Positions 7,333 through 15,275 are shown, counted from the stretch's first letter. The stretch is 32,201 bases of DNA from Faecalitalea sp. UBA4312 (GCA_002394635.1 DGUK01000046.1:1-32201), one strand, 5' to 3'. Program-made: numbers and translations. The notes: a model not told the origin generated them from the sequence alone.

Positions 7333-9248
7333 AAGATCGTACCTCCCAGAATCATACAGAACAGAATGAGGATCCAGCCACTGGCAATCAGCTGAGAAAG
7401 CTTCATCGTTCGTTCCGGCCGAATAAAGTCCGTAAAATACAGATTGGACAACCACAATTTATTGTTGTGGCCCAGAGAATTGACAAACTGGTTGTTGTTG
7501 CCCACATTCACACCGCTCATATAAGACAGCTTTACACTGGACTCCTGGTGTCTGGTATAGGTGAAAGCTACAACCGGCACCATAAAGATAAACAGGAAGA
7601 TCACAACCATGATGATCAGGATCGGTAAGGACAAAACATCTGTATATGTTCCGAACATCTCTATCAGTAACGGATCTACGAATACCTGTGAAATAATCGG
7701 AAGCAATACGCATAGCATGATCATCATACCAGCGTGAACGCGCAGCGAAAGCTTTTGGCTTTTCTGTGTTATTTCATCGGTCTTGGCACTTCCGCGATGA
7801 CTGCGGCTAATCAGTTTTCCCATCCATTTGGTCCAGTAAAGGCCGGTTGTCGCACTACCAAAAGCAATAAAGAGAACCAAAAGAATATTACCATCATCCA
7901 CAGCTGCTTTTAACGCCGACCATTTGGAAATCAACATACCAAAAGGAGCCAGGAACATACCGGCAATCCCGATAAACATAAAAGTAGCTAACGAGGGTAA
8001 ACGGTACAGCAGGCCGTGCATATTCTCAATATCTCTGCTTCCGATCCGGTTTTCCACGGCGCCTACTGTCTGGAACAGCAAAGACTTGGAAATCGAATGA
8101 AACATCATCAGGAAAACAGCCGCCCAGATGGTCTCCGGCATACCTACGCCACAGCAGGCAACCATCAATCCCAGATTGGAAATAGTTGAAAAAGCCAGTA
8201 CCCTTTTTCCGTCATTTTGTGAAATGGCCAGAATACTTGCTACAAAAAAGGTAAAACCTCCAACAAAGGACACCATATTGCCTGTTAATGTGCCACGCAT
8301 GGCCGGAGCCAGACGCAGGAGAATATAAATACCTGCTTTAACCATCGTTGCACTATGCAATAAAGCGCTCGATGGTGTCGGAGCTACCATGGCTCCCATC
8401 AGCCAGGTGGAAAAAGGCATCTGTGCCGCTTTTGTAAGAGCAGCAAACGCTATACATGCAATCGGAATGACTGCCGCTGCATTTTGCATATTTCCAAACA
8501 AGACTAGGTCATGGATCGAAACCGTTCCGACGGAACAGCCAAAATAAACAATACCAAATGCCAGTACCGTTCCTCCCAACAAGTTCATCCACAAAGCTCG
8601 GAATGAATTATTGACGGCCTCTTCCGTTTTTGTATAACCGATCAACAGGAACGAACAAACACTGGTAATTTCCCAGAACAAATCGATCCACAAAAGATTG
8701 GATGACAATACAAAACCGAACATAGCACCTATAAATATAAATAATAGTGCAAAGAAGTATTGCCGCCGATCGGCATATTCTTTATGGTGGTTATGATATC
8801 CATACATATATCCAACCGCATATATTATAATTAACCCTCCGATAAAGCCGATGATCAAACACATCAGAATGGATAGATGATCTACATAAATATGGTTCAT
8901 CGTCTCCATTTCCGGTCCCTTGAGTTCAAACCACGCTATCAGCAAGGTAGGTATGATCGAAAGCAGACTGACCCAGTACTTCCGATATTTAAAGCTGAGA
9001 AAAGTAATCAAGCACATCAGCCCGATTTCCACTACCAAAATAATATGATCTATCATATCTGTTTCCGGATAATAAGACATCACTTTGGTACCATTTGCAA
9101 GCCATTGACCAGCCAGCAGGAATACTGCTGCCATGATCAAAGCAACCCCTGCATACATGATATGATCCCTTATTTTCGGTTCTTTTATGCAATAGATAAA
9201 AGGAGCACATAAAAAAGGGAATACAATTAAAAATACGGTTATCGGCAT
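7329..9248 (-). CDS. echA: Ech hydrogenase ion-pumping subunit EchA (NuoL-like)
   Basis: This is a 639-residue, highly hydrophobic antiporter-like subunit that should pump protons or sodium ions. Family features are visible: Glu193 in FWEITSVCSFLLIG, Lys273 in LTKAAQMPFSTWL, the block APTPSSALLHSATMVKAG at 290-306, and FHSISKSLLFQ. The usual WLPDAM reads WLMGAM. GGAGGG precedes ATG 9248. It is the first gene of the operon that runs through echF into hypCDE. A TATGAT at 9279-9284 (minus strand) is a possible -10, but I see no good -35 before it. Whether this Ech pumps protons or sodium cannot be read from the sequence. Confidence 0.94.
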   Translation of the reverse strand: MPITVFLIVFPFLCAPFIYCIKEPKIRDHIMYAGVALIMAAVFLLAGQWLANGTKVMSYYPETDMIDHIILVVEIGLMCLITFLSFKYRKYWVSLLSIIPTLLIAWFELKGPEMETMNHIYVDHLSILMCLIIGFIGGLIIIYAVGYMYGYHNHHKEYADRRQYFFALLFIFIGAMFGFVLSSNLLWIDLFWEITSVCSFLLIGYTKTEEAVNNSFRALWMNLLGGTVLAFGIVYFGCSVGTVSIHDLVLFGNMQNAAAVIPIACIAFAALTKAAQMPFSTWLMGAMVAPTPSSALLHSATMVKAGIYILLRLAPAMRGTLTGNMVSFVGGFTFFVASILAISQNDGKRVLAFSTISNLGLMVACCGVGMPETIWAAVFLMMFHSISKSLLFQTVGAVENRIGSRDIENMHGLLYRLPSLATFMFIGIAGMFLAPFGMLISKWSALKAAVDDGNILLVLFIAFGSATTGLYWTKWMGKLISRSHRGSAKTDEITQKSQKLSLRVHAGMMIMLCVLLPIISQVFVDPLLIEMFGTYTDVLSLPILIIMVVIFLFIFMVPVVAFTYTRHQESSVKLSYMSGVNVGNNNQFVNSLGHNNKLWLSNLYFTDFIRPERTMKLSQLIASGWILILFCMILGGTIL

Positions 9249-9298
9249 ATTTTTCCCTCCGCCCTTTAAGACTTATTTATCATATTCCTATTTCAGAC

Positions 9299-9325
9299 AA
9301 AAAAAAAGGGATTGAATCCCTTTTT
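9299..9325 (-). terminator. Intrinsic terminator after the GGDEF-like gene
   Basis: The GGGAT/ATCCC stem, extended by five A:T pairs, has a 3-base loop and is followed on the minus strand by a run of nine Ts in total. It begins 8 bases after the stop of the gene at 9334 and separates it from the ech operon. Confidence 0.85.
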
Positions 9326-9333
9326 ATTAAATC

Positions 9334-9825
9334 TTATGAAATATCTGCTTGATGATCATGATATATACATACAGAATTTCCCTTGGCTCCAGCTTCATCT
9401 AACGCTTTGAATGCTAAGTTAGCTGCCCCACGATATCCTCTGTCCAATTCATTGTCACTAATGGCAGCTCCTATGCTAACAGTAATTTTCTCACCGAATA
9501 ATTCAGGTAGCTGAAGTGCCTGATGTAATTTTTCACATCGTTCCCTTAAAGTCTCCAGACTATCTAAATGATGAATCGCAATAATATAAGAGCCCCTGAA
9601 CATCGAAGCGATAATTGTATCTTTGTTTTCAAATTCAAGAAGCTTCTTTTCAATTTCATCGGTAACGGCTTCCATCTGTACCTTATTCAATACCACATTC
9701 AAATAAATATAATTGTCAATATCAAGCAGCACAACGGCATTGTTCGAACCGTTCAGATTCATTTCCCTAGCTTGTTTGCGGCATAATTCCTCAAAACTAC
9801 TTCTTGTCTTCATTTCAGTACACAT
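9334..9825 (-). CDS. Degenerate GGDEF-domain protein
   Basis: This 163-residue protein has the layout of one GGDEF domain: the LLDIDNY strand at 33-39, a SIGAA strand at 117-121, and the C-terminal RGAANLAFKALDEAGAKGNSV segment that matches the usual AD.ALY.AK..G.N. At the signature loop it reads F-R-G-S-Y (76-80) instead of GGDEF. The residues that bind metal and GTP are therefore lost, and cyclic-di-GMP synthesis is unlikely. It may bind a nucleotide or act by protein contact. There is no membrane segment or sensor domain. I chose ATG 9825 because an excellent AAAGGAGGTG precedes it; GTG 9834 lies inside that ribosome site. It is a single-gene unit with a leader of about 150 bases and its own terminator. 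Confidence 0.78.
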   Translation of the reverse strand: MCTEMKTRSSFEELCRKQAREMNLNGSNNAVVLLDIDNYIYLNVVLNKVQMEAVTDEIEKKLLEFENKDTIIASMFRGSYIIAIHHLDSLETLRERCEKLHQALQLPELFGEKITVSIGAAISDNELDRGYRGAANLAFKALDEAGAKGNSVCIYHDHQADIS

Positions 9826-9849
9826 CTTATACACCTCCTTTCAAATAAT

Positions 9850-9871
9850 AAAACCAATACAAAACCAATAC
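9850..9871 (-). repeat. Tandem 11-bp direct repeat in the leader
   Basis: Two exact, adjacent copies of AAAACCAATAC (GTATTGGTTTT on the transcribed strand) lie between the leader hairpin and the ribosome site of the GGDEF-like gene. This could be a protein or RNA binding site, or a simple duplication. Confidence 0.7.
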
Positions 9872-9873
9872 GT

Positions 9874-9893
9874 AAAAAGACTCCTTTGGAGCC
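9874..9893 (-). terminator. Terminator-like hairpin in the leader (possible attenuator)
   Basis: On the minus strand GGCTCC, a loop AAA and GGAGTC form a 6-bp stem (one G-T pair) followed by TTTTT. It stands between the probable promoter and the ribosome site of the GGDEF-like gene, where it could attenuate transcription or end a short RNA of about 100 bases. Confidence 0.5.
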
Positions 9894-9981
9894 AGCACGT
9901 TCATAGATGATCTGATGGAAAAATACTGTTAACGCTTGCTTTAATTCTGAAATATAAAAAATATTTCATCTGGTTTTTAAT

Positions 9982-9990
9982 ATTATAGCA
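9982..9990 (-). promoter_or_regulatory. Extended -10 promoter of the GGDEF-like gene
   Basis: On the minus strand the sequence reads TGCTATAAT, a perfect -10 with the extended TGn element. No good -35 is visible, which is usual for extended -10 promoters. The 9826-10124 gap thus holds this promoter, the leader described above and the lipoprotein terminator; I see no gene in it. Confidence 0.55.
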
Positions 9991-10054
9991 CCTATTTATT
10001 GATAATTGTATATAATTTATATACTTTTGTTCACAATATTGTACTACACTGGTT

Positions 10055-10082
10055 AAAAAATACCACAGATGTGGTATTTTTT
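10055..10082 (-). terminator. Intrinsic terminator after the small lipoprotein gene
   Basis: A perfect 12-bp stem (AAAAAATACCAC against GTGGTATTTTTT) has a 4-base loop and T-rich ends on both strands. It lies 42 bases after the lipoprotein stop. Confidence 0.8.
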
Positions 10083-10124
10083 CCATAAACACTTTTTCTT
10101 TTTTGTACGATTTTTGTTGATTTG

Positions 10125-10481
10125 TTACTTGGTTTTTTCAAATGTAAAAGTAACACCGTCCTGTTCAACCACAAGATTATCACCATCTGCCTTAAACGCA
10201 AAGGTATCCTGGCTGTCACTGACTTCTACACCGTTATCTGTTTCATCCCAGTTTCCGTTACCACTTTCGCCATTAAAAGTAACAACGGCTTTGCCGTTAT
10301 CTTTCAATTCCACAGTAAATTCACTATTTAGATCTTCCATGGATAGCTCTACACCGGAATACTCCCCTTTGGTCGCTTTCCATGTCCCTACATATTTACT
10401 TCCGGACATATCTTTTCCACAACCCATCAAAACACAAACACATACGATGAGACAACTGATGAATGATACGATTCTTTTCAT
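10125..10481 (-). CDS. Small secreted lipoprotein of unknown function
   Basis: This is a 118-residue protein. It has a signal peptide and lipobox (VLMGC, Cys21), so it should be anchored on the outer face of the membrane. The mature part is about 98 residues, rich in Gly, Asp, Val and Thr. It has alternating strands such as KYVGTWKATKGEYSG and EFTVELKDNGKAVVTFNGE, and ends in VVEQDGVTFTFEKTK. The GTWK start and repeated strands suggest a small beta-barrel or lipocalin-like fold, as in many Firmicutes lipoproteins; no enzyme motif is visible. GGAGG precedes ATG 10481. A 10-bp inverted repeat lies just upstream of the ribosome site. Confidence 0.8.
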   Translation of the reverse strand: MKRIVSFISCLIVCVCVLMGCGKDMSGSKYVGTWKATKGEYSGVELSMEDLNSEFTVELKDNGKAVVTFNGESGNGNWDETDNGVEVSDSQDTFAFKADGDNLVVEQDGVTFTFEKTK

Positions 10482-10491
10482 ATTTCCTCCT

Positions 10492-10529
10492 ATTGATAAA
10501 AGTATTATTTCTATATGTATTTTATCAAT
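10492..10529. repeat. 10-bp inverted repeat before the lipoprotein gene
   Basis: ATTGATAAAA (10492-10501) and its exact complement TTTTATCAAT (10520-10529) are separated by 18 bases. The inner arm touches the AGGAGG ribosome site of the lipoprotein gene. It could be an operator or an RNA stem that hides the ribosome site. A separate CCCCC/GGGGG hairpin lies close by at 10549-10562. Confidence 0.6.
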
Positions 10530-10565
10530 CTGGAAAGACGTTTGTTTACCCCCATCTGGGGGATG

Positions 10566-10594
10566 AAAAAAAGAGCTGTTTCTCAGAACAGCTC
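10566..10594 (-). terminator. Intrinsic terminator of hppA
   Basis: On the minus strand, GAGCTGTT and AACAGCTC form an 8-bp stem with a 6-base loop, followed by seven Ts. It begins 9 bases after the hppA stop. Confidence 0.9.
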
Positions 10595-10603
10595 CTTCAT
10601 TTT

Positions 10604-12736
10604 CTATCTGAATAATGTGATATGTGTGAAGACAACAGCCATCGAATTGGCAACCGTTGACATCGTTTTGATGAAGATATCCAGCGCAACTCCGACAACA
10701 TCCTTACGAGTATCGCCAACAGTATCACCGGTTACTGCCGCCTTGTGAGCCGGTGTACCCTTTTCACTGCCGGCAATGGCGCCACTTTCAATATATTTCT
10801 TGGCATTATCGAATGCACCACCGGAATTTCCCATAAAGATAGCCCGTGGGATCGCACAGATCGTAGCACCGATCAGCATACCACCAACAAATTCAACGCC
10901 GAACAAGAATCCACCGACAATCGGAATGACCAGAGCCAGCACCGATGGAAGCAGCATCTTACGCAAAGCAGTATTAGCAGCCATCGCAATCATCTTGTTG
11001 TAATCAGGTTTTACAGTTCCTTCCAGAACACCCGGAACGGACAATTGACGATCCCCTTCATCAGCCATTAACTTGGCTGCATCAATCGTATTATCTGTCA
11101 ACAGCGCACTGAAGTATTCAACCATGGCACCACCGATGATTCCACCGGCAATGACAACAAAGCTCGCCATATTCAATACCGGCTCTTTCCCAACAGTTGC
11201 ATAATTGGATACATAAGCAACGATCAAAGAAACAGTCGCAAAGGCAGCCGATCCAATGGCAAATCCTTTTCCAACGGCAGCCGTTGTATTTCCTACTGCA
11301 TCCAGCTTGTCTGTAATCACCCGGACCTTGGCATCCAGATGGCAGGACTCAGCGATACCACCGGCATTATCAGCAATCGGTCCAAATGCATCAATCGATA
11401 CGGTTGCGCCGACAAAAGCCAGCATTCCTAATGCAGATACGGCTATACCGTAAGTTCCGCACAATTTTCCCGATAAGAACAAAGCGATACCAATCACAAG
11501 GATCGGAAGCAGACAGGAGCGGGATCCTACCGCATCTCCCTTTGTGATTACAAAGGCTTCCCCTTCGTTGGCAATCTTGGCCAGTTCACGGGTCGGTTTA
11601 TAATCAGTACTTGTGTAGTATTCTGTGATACTTCCGATGGCAACACCACTGATAATACCCAGTACAGAAGATAACCATGGAGATACCCATCCCAATCGGA
11701 ATGTATCGTATAAAGGCACTCGAGCAAAGATGATCATGCTGGCAAAAAAGCCAAGACCAATTGTCAATCCGGCAGAGATCCAAGTAGCCAGATCCAGTTC
11801 ACGGGATGGATTATCCGACATCTTTTTAATTGAGGCATAGAACAATCCGATAAGACAAGACAATAATCCTAAACCGGCCAATACGATCGGATAACGGATC
11901 GTAGCGTTCAGTGTAGCTTCCGTAATACCCTTGGCACTGTTGGCAAGCGCACTATTATATACCGTAACCGCAATCATCAAAGAGGCGGCAATGGTTGCAA
12001 CAAAGCTTTCCAGCAAATCGGAGCAGTTACCAGCAATATCGTTGACATTGTCACCGATGAAATCGGCAATTGTGTTCGGAACACGACTATCATCTTCCGG
12101 CAGATCATGACGGATCTTGCCTAGAATATCCGCTGAAATGTCGGCAGCCTTTGTATAGTTACCACCAGCAACACGGTTGAACATAGCCACAATCGAGCAT
12201 CCTAGTGAATACGTTGTAATTCTTGTGATACTAGGATTACACGGTAAGTTCACCAACAAGCCATGGCTTTGCGCCGAAGCATCGATTCCTTTAAAGATGA
12301 GCATGACCAGCACCAATCCGAGCAGCCCCATCGCCTGTACGCTTAAGCCGCTGATGGATCCGCCACATAGCGCAACCTTGACAGTTTCACCGATCGAAAG
12401 GCTCTTGCGCGCTTTGTTAGCTGTACGCACGTTGGCATAGGTTGCACTCTGCATACCTAATACACATACGATGCTGCTCATCAATGCGCCGAGCATTAAA
12501 GTCAGACCACTTGTCTTTTCCACAAACAAGCTGAAGATAACAGCCAAAACGATCACTACAGCGATGATAGCTTTGAATTCTGTTTTGATGAACGTATCGG
12601 CTCCATCACGAATAATACCCGCTAGTTCTTTCATGTCTTCCGTGCCTTCGCTCATTTTTTTGATACGATTATAATTCATGAATACATAGAGCATAGCCAC
12701 GATACATAAAACGAGTATAATGCATAAATACAACAT
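10604..12736 (-). CDS. hppA: Membrane-bound, ion-pumping pyrophosphatase
   Basis: The protein has 710 residues and about 16 membrane segments. It hydrolyses pyrophosphate and pumps H+ or Na+. The signature GGNYTKAADISAD at 191-203 and DAFGPIADNAGGIAE at 449-463 are present. Residues 482-490 read GNTTAAVGK; Ala rather than Lys after GNTT marks the K+-dependent class. The segment usually written DNVGDNVGD-AG reads DFIGDNVNDIAG (226-236) and continues NCSDLLES. The core Asp residues are kept but several neighbours differ. DLLES has Glu at the position typical of Na+-pumping or K+-dependent H+-pumping forms, so the ion cannot be settled. GGAGG lies 8 bases before ATG 12736. It is a single-gene unit with its own terminator. 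Confidence 0.95.
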   Translation of the reverse strand: MLYLCIILVLCIVAMLYVFMNYNRIKKMSEGTEDMKELAGIIRDGADTFIKTEFKAIIAVVIVLAVIFSLFVEKTSGLTLMLGALMSSIVCVLGMQSATYANVRTANKARKSLSIGETVKVALCGGSISGLSVQAMGLLGLVLVMLIFKGIDASAQSHGLLVNLPCNPSITRITTYSLGCSIVAMFNRVAGGNYTKAADISADILGKIRHDLPEDDSRVPNTIADFIGDNVNDIAGNCSDLLESFVATIAASLMIAVTVYNSALANSAKGITEATLNATIRYPIVLAGLGLLSCLIGLFYASIKKMSDNPSRELDLATWISAGLTIGLGFFASMIIFARVPLYDTFRLGWVSPWLSSVLGIISGVAIGSITEYYTSTDYKPTRELAKIANEGEAFVITKGDAVGSRSCLLPILVIGIALFLSGKLCGTYGIAVSALGMLAFVGATVSIDAFGPIADNAGGIAESCHLDAKVRVITDKLDAVGNTTAAVGKGFAIGSAAFATVSLIVAYVSNYATVGKEPVLNMASFVVIAGGIIGGAMVEYFSALLTDNTIDAAKLMADEGDRQLSVPGVLEGTVKPDYNKMIAMAANTALRKMLLPSVLALVIPIVGGFLFGVEFVGGMLIGATICAIPRAIFMGNSGGAFDNAKKYIESGAIAGSEKGTPAHKAAVTGDTVGDTRKDVVGVALDIFIKTMSTVANSMAVVFTHITLFR

Positions 12737-12782
12737 CTCTATATCCTCCCTTTTTACATATCGATACAACAATTTCCAGTTT

Positions 12783-12812
12783 ATCGTAACACATTTTCTC
12801 TGTCTTTGTCAC
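12783..12812 (-). promoter_or_regulatory. Probable hppA promoter
   Basis: On the minus strand GTGACA (12807-12812) is followed after 18 bases by TACGAT (12783-12788), about 45 bases before the hppA start. The match is fair, not strong. The same 187-base gap holds a short TTTTGAA/TTCAAAA palindrome between hppA and the divergent glycosyltransferase. Confidence 0.45.
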
Positions 12813-12923
12813 ATATTTTTCACATTATTTTTGTTTTGAATTTTCAAAATTGACATTTTAAAAAAATGGAATTTCGATTATCATATAATTAAAGAACAAC
12901 AATTAAACGGAAAGGAGACGAAC

Positions 12924-13997
12924 ATGTCAAACAAACCAAAAATAATGTATGTCGTAAAACGACTAAGTGGTGGTATTTTCACATATCTGGTTCATTTAAC
13001 CGAAAGACTGATCGATAAATATGATATTGTGATTGCCTATTCCACCACACCAGAAACACCAAAAGGGTTCCGTGACTATTTCGATTCCCGGATTCCAATG
13101 TTTCGCATTAAAAACTTCTCGGAAAGCTCCAACATTCTTTCTTTTTCCGGAGCCAGAGCCGAATTGAAAGCGCTTGTGGAAGAACAGGATCCGGATATCA
13201 TACATTTCCATGGGCATGGTGCCGGAAAAATCGGACGTAGAGCTCTTGAAGGATGCGGAATACCAATGTTCTATACTCCTCATGGATACTTGTATCTGGC
13301 AGAAAATCATAATATTCTGACGCGAAGCATGGAACGTCGCAGTGAGGAACAAGGCGCCAAGATCGACTGTATGACCATTGCCTGTAGTAAGGGAGAATAT
13401 GCAGAAACCCTGGGTTTAACCGATAATGCCACTTATGTAAACAATGGGATCGATATGGCAGAGCTGGATGAAATTGTAAGAAATGTCAAAATCGAAGACC
13501 ACCCGTTGACTGTTTATACAACCGGTTTGATCAACACACAGAAAAATGCCGGGTTGTTTAATGAAATTGCACATGCTATGCCGGATGTGCATTTCAAATG
13601 GATCGGTGACGGGGATCGTAAATATAAACTGACAGCCCCAAATGTTCATGTTACCGGATGGTTGTCCAGAGAAGATGCAATCCGGGAAGCTTATTCCTCG
13701 GATGTATTTATCCTGACTTCATTATGGGAAGGCCTTCCGATTTCCCTGTTGGAAGCTATGTATATGCGTAAACTTTGTGTCGTTTCCAACGTAGTCGGTT
13801 CCCGGGATGTAATCACAAACGGATTTAACGGATTTGTTGTAGACAGTGCCGCTGCTTTTGTAAACGCCATCAACCAGATCAGTTATCCACATGTTGAGGA
13901 AATCAAGGAAAATGCTTATCTGGATATCGTAGAAAACTATGATGTCAACAAAATGGCTATCGCATACGACCGCATTTATCAGAAAGCTTTAAAATAA
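12924..13997 (+). CDS. Glycosyltransferase, GT4-like (GT-B fold)
   Basis: This is a 357-residue soluble protein with the two-domain layout of GT-B enzymes. The N-terminal domain starts with KIMYVVKRLSGGIFTYLVHL, the glycine loop that contacts the acceptor, and contains HFHGHGAGKIG. The C-terminal domain has WIGDGDRK, NVHVTGW and the EX7E motif (E269 to E277 in EGLPISLLE), which holds the sugar nucleotide. It probably adds a sugar to a wall polymer or capsule precursor, but it is not within a polysaccharide cluster, so the acceptor is unknown. AAAGGAG lies 7 bases before ATG 12924, and a strong terminator follows. TTGACA at 12850 and TATAAT at 12884 both occur upstream but are too far apart to be one promoter. 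Confidence 0.88.
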   Translation: MSNKPKIMYVVKRLSGGIFTYLVHLTERLIDKYDIVIAYSTTPETPKGFRDYFDSRIPMFRIKNFSESSNILSFSGARAELKALVEEQDPDIIHFHGHGAGKIGRRALEGCGIPMFYTPHGYLYLAENHNILTRSMERRSEEQGAKIDCMTIACSKGEYAETLGLTDNATYVNNGIDMAELDEIVRNVKIEDHPLTVYTTGLINTQKNAGLFNEIAHAMPDVHFKWIGDGDRKYKLTAPNVHVTGWLSREDAIREAYSSDVFILTSLWEGLPISLLEAMYMRKLCVVSNVVGSRDVITNGFNGFVVDSAAAFVNAINQISYPHVEEIKENAYLDIVENYDVNKMAIAYDRIYQKALK

Positions 13998-14003
13998 AAC
14001 GCG

Positions 14004-14031
14004 AAGGTCCCCGAAAAAGGGACCTTTTTTT
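14004..14031 (+). terminator. Intrinsic terminator of the glycosyltransferase gene
   Basis: AAGGTCCC and GGGACCTT form an 8-bp stem with a 7-base loop, followed by seven Ts. It starts 7 bases after the stop codon. Confidence 0.92.
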
Positions 14032-14038
14032 GATTCTT

Positions 14039-14047
14039 TGATAAAAT
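14039..14047 (+). promoter_or_regulatory. Extended -10 element placing the start of transcription on the GIY-YIG ATG
   Basis: TGATAAAAT is a TGn-extended -10. Its last base is 7 positions before the A of ATG 14054, which would put +1 on the start codon. No -35 of note is present. Confidence 0.45.
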
Positions 14048-14053
14048 ATAACC

Positions 14054-14308
14054 ATGAACCAATATGTATACATGATAGAATGCAGTGACGGATCGTATTA
14101 TACCGGATATACAAACGACCTGAAAAAACGGCTTGCAGCCCATAACGCAGGAAAAGGCGCAAAATACACTAAAAGTCGCCGGCCGGTACGATTGATCTAT
14201 CAAGAAAACTTTGATAATAAAAAAGACGCATTAAAACGTGAATATGCCATCAAACAGCTGGCAAGAAGCGAAAAAGAGACACTAATAAACGACAAAGCTC
14301 GTAAATGA
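14054..14308 (+). CDS. Small GIY-YIG domain protein (YhbQ/YazA-like, UPF0213)
   Basis: This is an 84-residue protein consisting of one GIY-YIG nuclease domain. The name motif reads YVYMIE...YYTGYT, followed by LKKRLAAHNAGKGAKYTKSR with the conserved Arg, His and the GKGAKYT loop. EYAIKQLARSEKE supplies the late Glu and helix. Stand-alone members are common in bacteria and are thought to act on DNA, but the role is poorly known. Family alignment fixes the start at 14054. There is no ribosome site before it; instead an extended -10 element ends 7 bases from the ATG, so the message may be leaderless. Confidence 0.88.
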   Translation: MNQYVYMIECSDGSYYTGYTNDLKKRLAAHNAGKGAKYTKSRRPVRLIYQENFDNKKDALKREYAIKQLARSEKETLINDKARK

Positions 14309-14395
14309 CGTAATCAAATGTAAGATTTCTTGATATATCCTTGTTGTTTATATTAATATGAAATAAATGAATGATATAACAAAACAGGAGGTTCC

Positions 14396-15226
14396 ATGAA
14401 GAGTTTTATTCGAAAATTTGGCATCTTTTTAACCAGTCTGGCAATTTTATGCTCCATTTTTGCGGTTTCATTCAGCCAGACCATATTTAAAGAAGATTTT
14501 ATGAAAACACAGCTTGCCAAAACCAACCTATATTCCGATATCACCATCGAAATCAAGCGTGACATGAAACAATCCATTATGGAGGACACGACATTCGGAG
14601 CATCCCTGGAATCCGTCATTGATGTATTCCTGGACACCATCATAACAGAAGAACCTATCACGAAAGAGGTCGATGCAGTCATCGACCAGATCTATGAGGG
14701 CAAAGATATTAAGATCAGCGGTGAGTATTTGACCCAGGATTATGTGTCCCATATGCAGGCTTTCCTAAAAGAATACAACGTTACGGCAGGTGAAAAGGAC
14801 CTTAAAGGCCTCATTGATCCGATTGTACAGGAATCCTTGAAAAATGTGGTGATCAGCGATCGTGTCAAAAATGCCGTAAACCTGTTCTATCAGGCTAAAC
14901 AGGTTACCGATATTGCCAAGTATGCTGCACCGGCTGTTTCCGTACTGCTGATCCTGGCTATGCTGATCTTTACACAGGATAAGCTAAAAAACGTCGGTTT
15001 CATATTCTTATGGGCCGGTATAATTTTGGCTGTGCTGATCTCGCTCGGATTTGCGGCAACCGTTTTGCTGAAGTTGTATCCATCTAGTGCAACTATAACC
15101 AGCTTCATTAACGCTCTGCGTGACAGCATGATGATATCTTATTACATTACGGCCGGAATCAGTGCCGCCTTGGGCCTGTTTTTATTATTGATACATTGGA
15201 TCATCAAAAAAATCAGAAACCGATAA
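14396..15226 (+). CDS. Membrane protein of unknown function, 4 TM segments and extracellular domain
   Basis: I do not recognise this 276-residue protein. One hydrophobic helix lies at the N-terminus (about 8-27). A region of about 145 residues (30-175), acidic and mostly helical in character with no cysteines, follows. Three more helices come at about 177-193, 200-226 and 245-270, and the chain ends in KKIRNR. If the basic C-terminus is inside, the long region between helices 1 and 2 would face outward. CAGGAGG precedes ATG 14396. It is a single-gene unit closed by a strong terminator, with no neighbour that suggests a role. Confidence 0.8.
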   Translation: MKSFIRKFGIFLTSLAILCSIFAVSFSQTIFKEDFMKTQLAKTNLYSDITIEIKRDMKQSIMEDTTFGASLESVIDVFLDTIITEEPITKEVDAVIDQIYEGKDIKISGEYLTQDYVSHMQAFLKEYNVTAGEKDLKGLIDPIVQESLKNVVISDRVKNAVNLFYQAKQVTDIAKYAAPAVSVLLILAMLIFTQDKLKNVGFIFLWAGIILAVLISLGFAATVLLKLYPSSATITSFINALRDSMMISYYITAGISAALGLFLLLIHWIIKKIRNR

Positions 15227-15227
15227 T

Positions 15228-15254
15228 CAGGAGAATAGCCTCTCCTGTTTTTTT
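15228..15254 (+). terminator. Intrinsic terminator of the membrane protein gene
   Basis: CAGGAGA and TCTCCTG form a 7-bp stem with a 6-base loop, followed by seven Ts. It lies directly after the stop codon. Confidence 0.92.
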
Positions 15255-15275
15255 ATACTATATGTACCTGTTCAT

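Noticed and set aside
9850..9871. Direct repeats as a CRISPR remnant
   Set aside because: There are only two 11-base units with no spacer and no cas genes.
12850..12889. TTGACA and TATAAT as one promoter for the glycosyltransferase
   Set aside because: They are 28 bases apart, too far for a sigma-A promoter. Each may belong to a different weak promoter.
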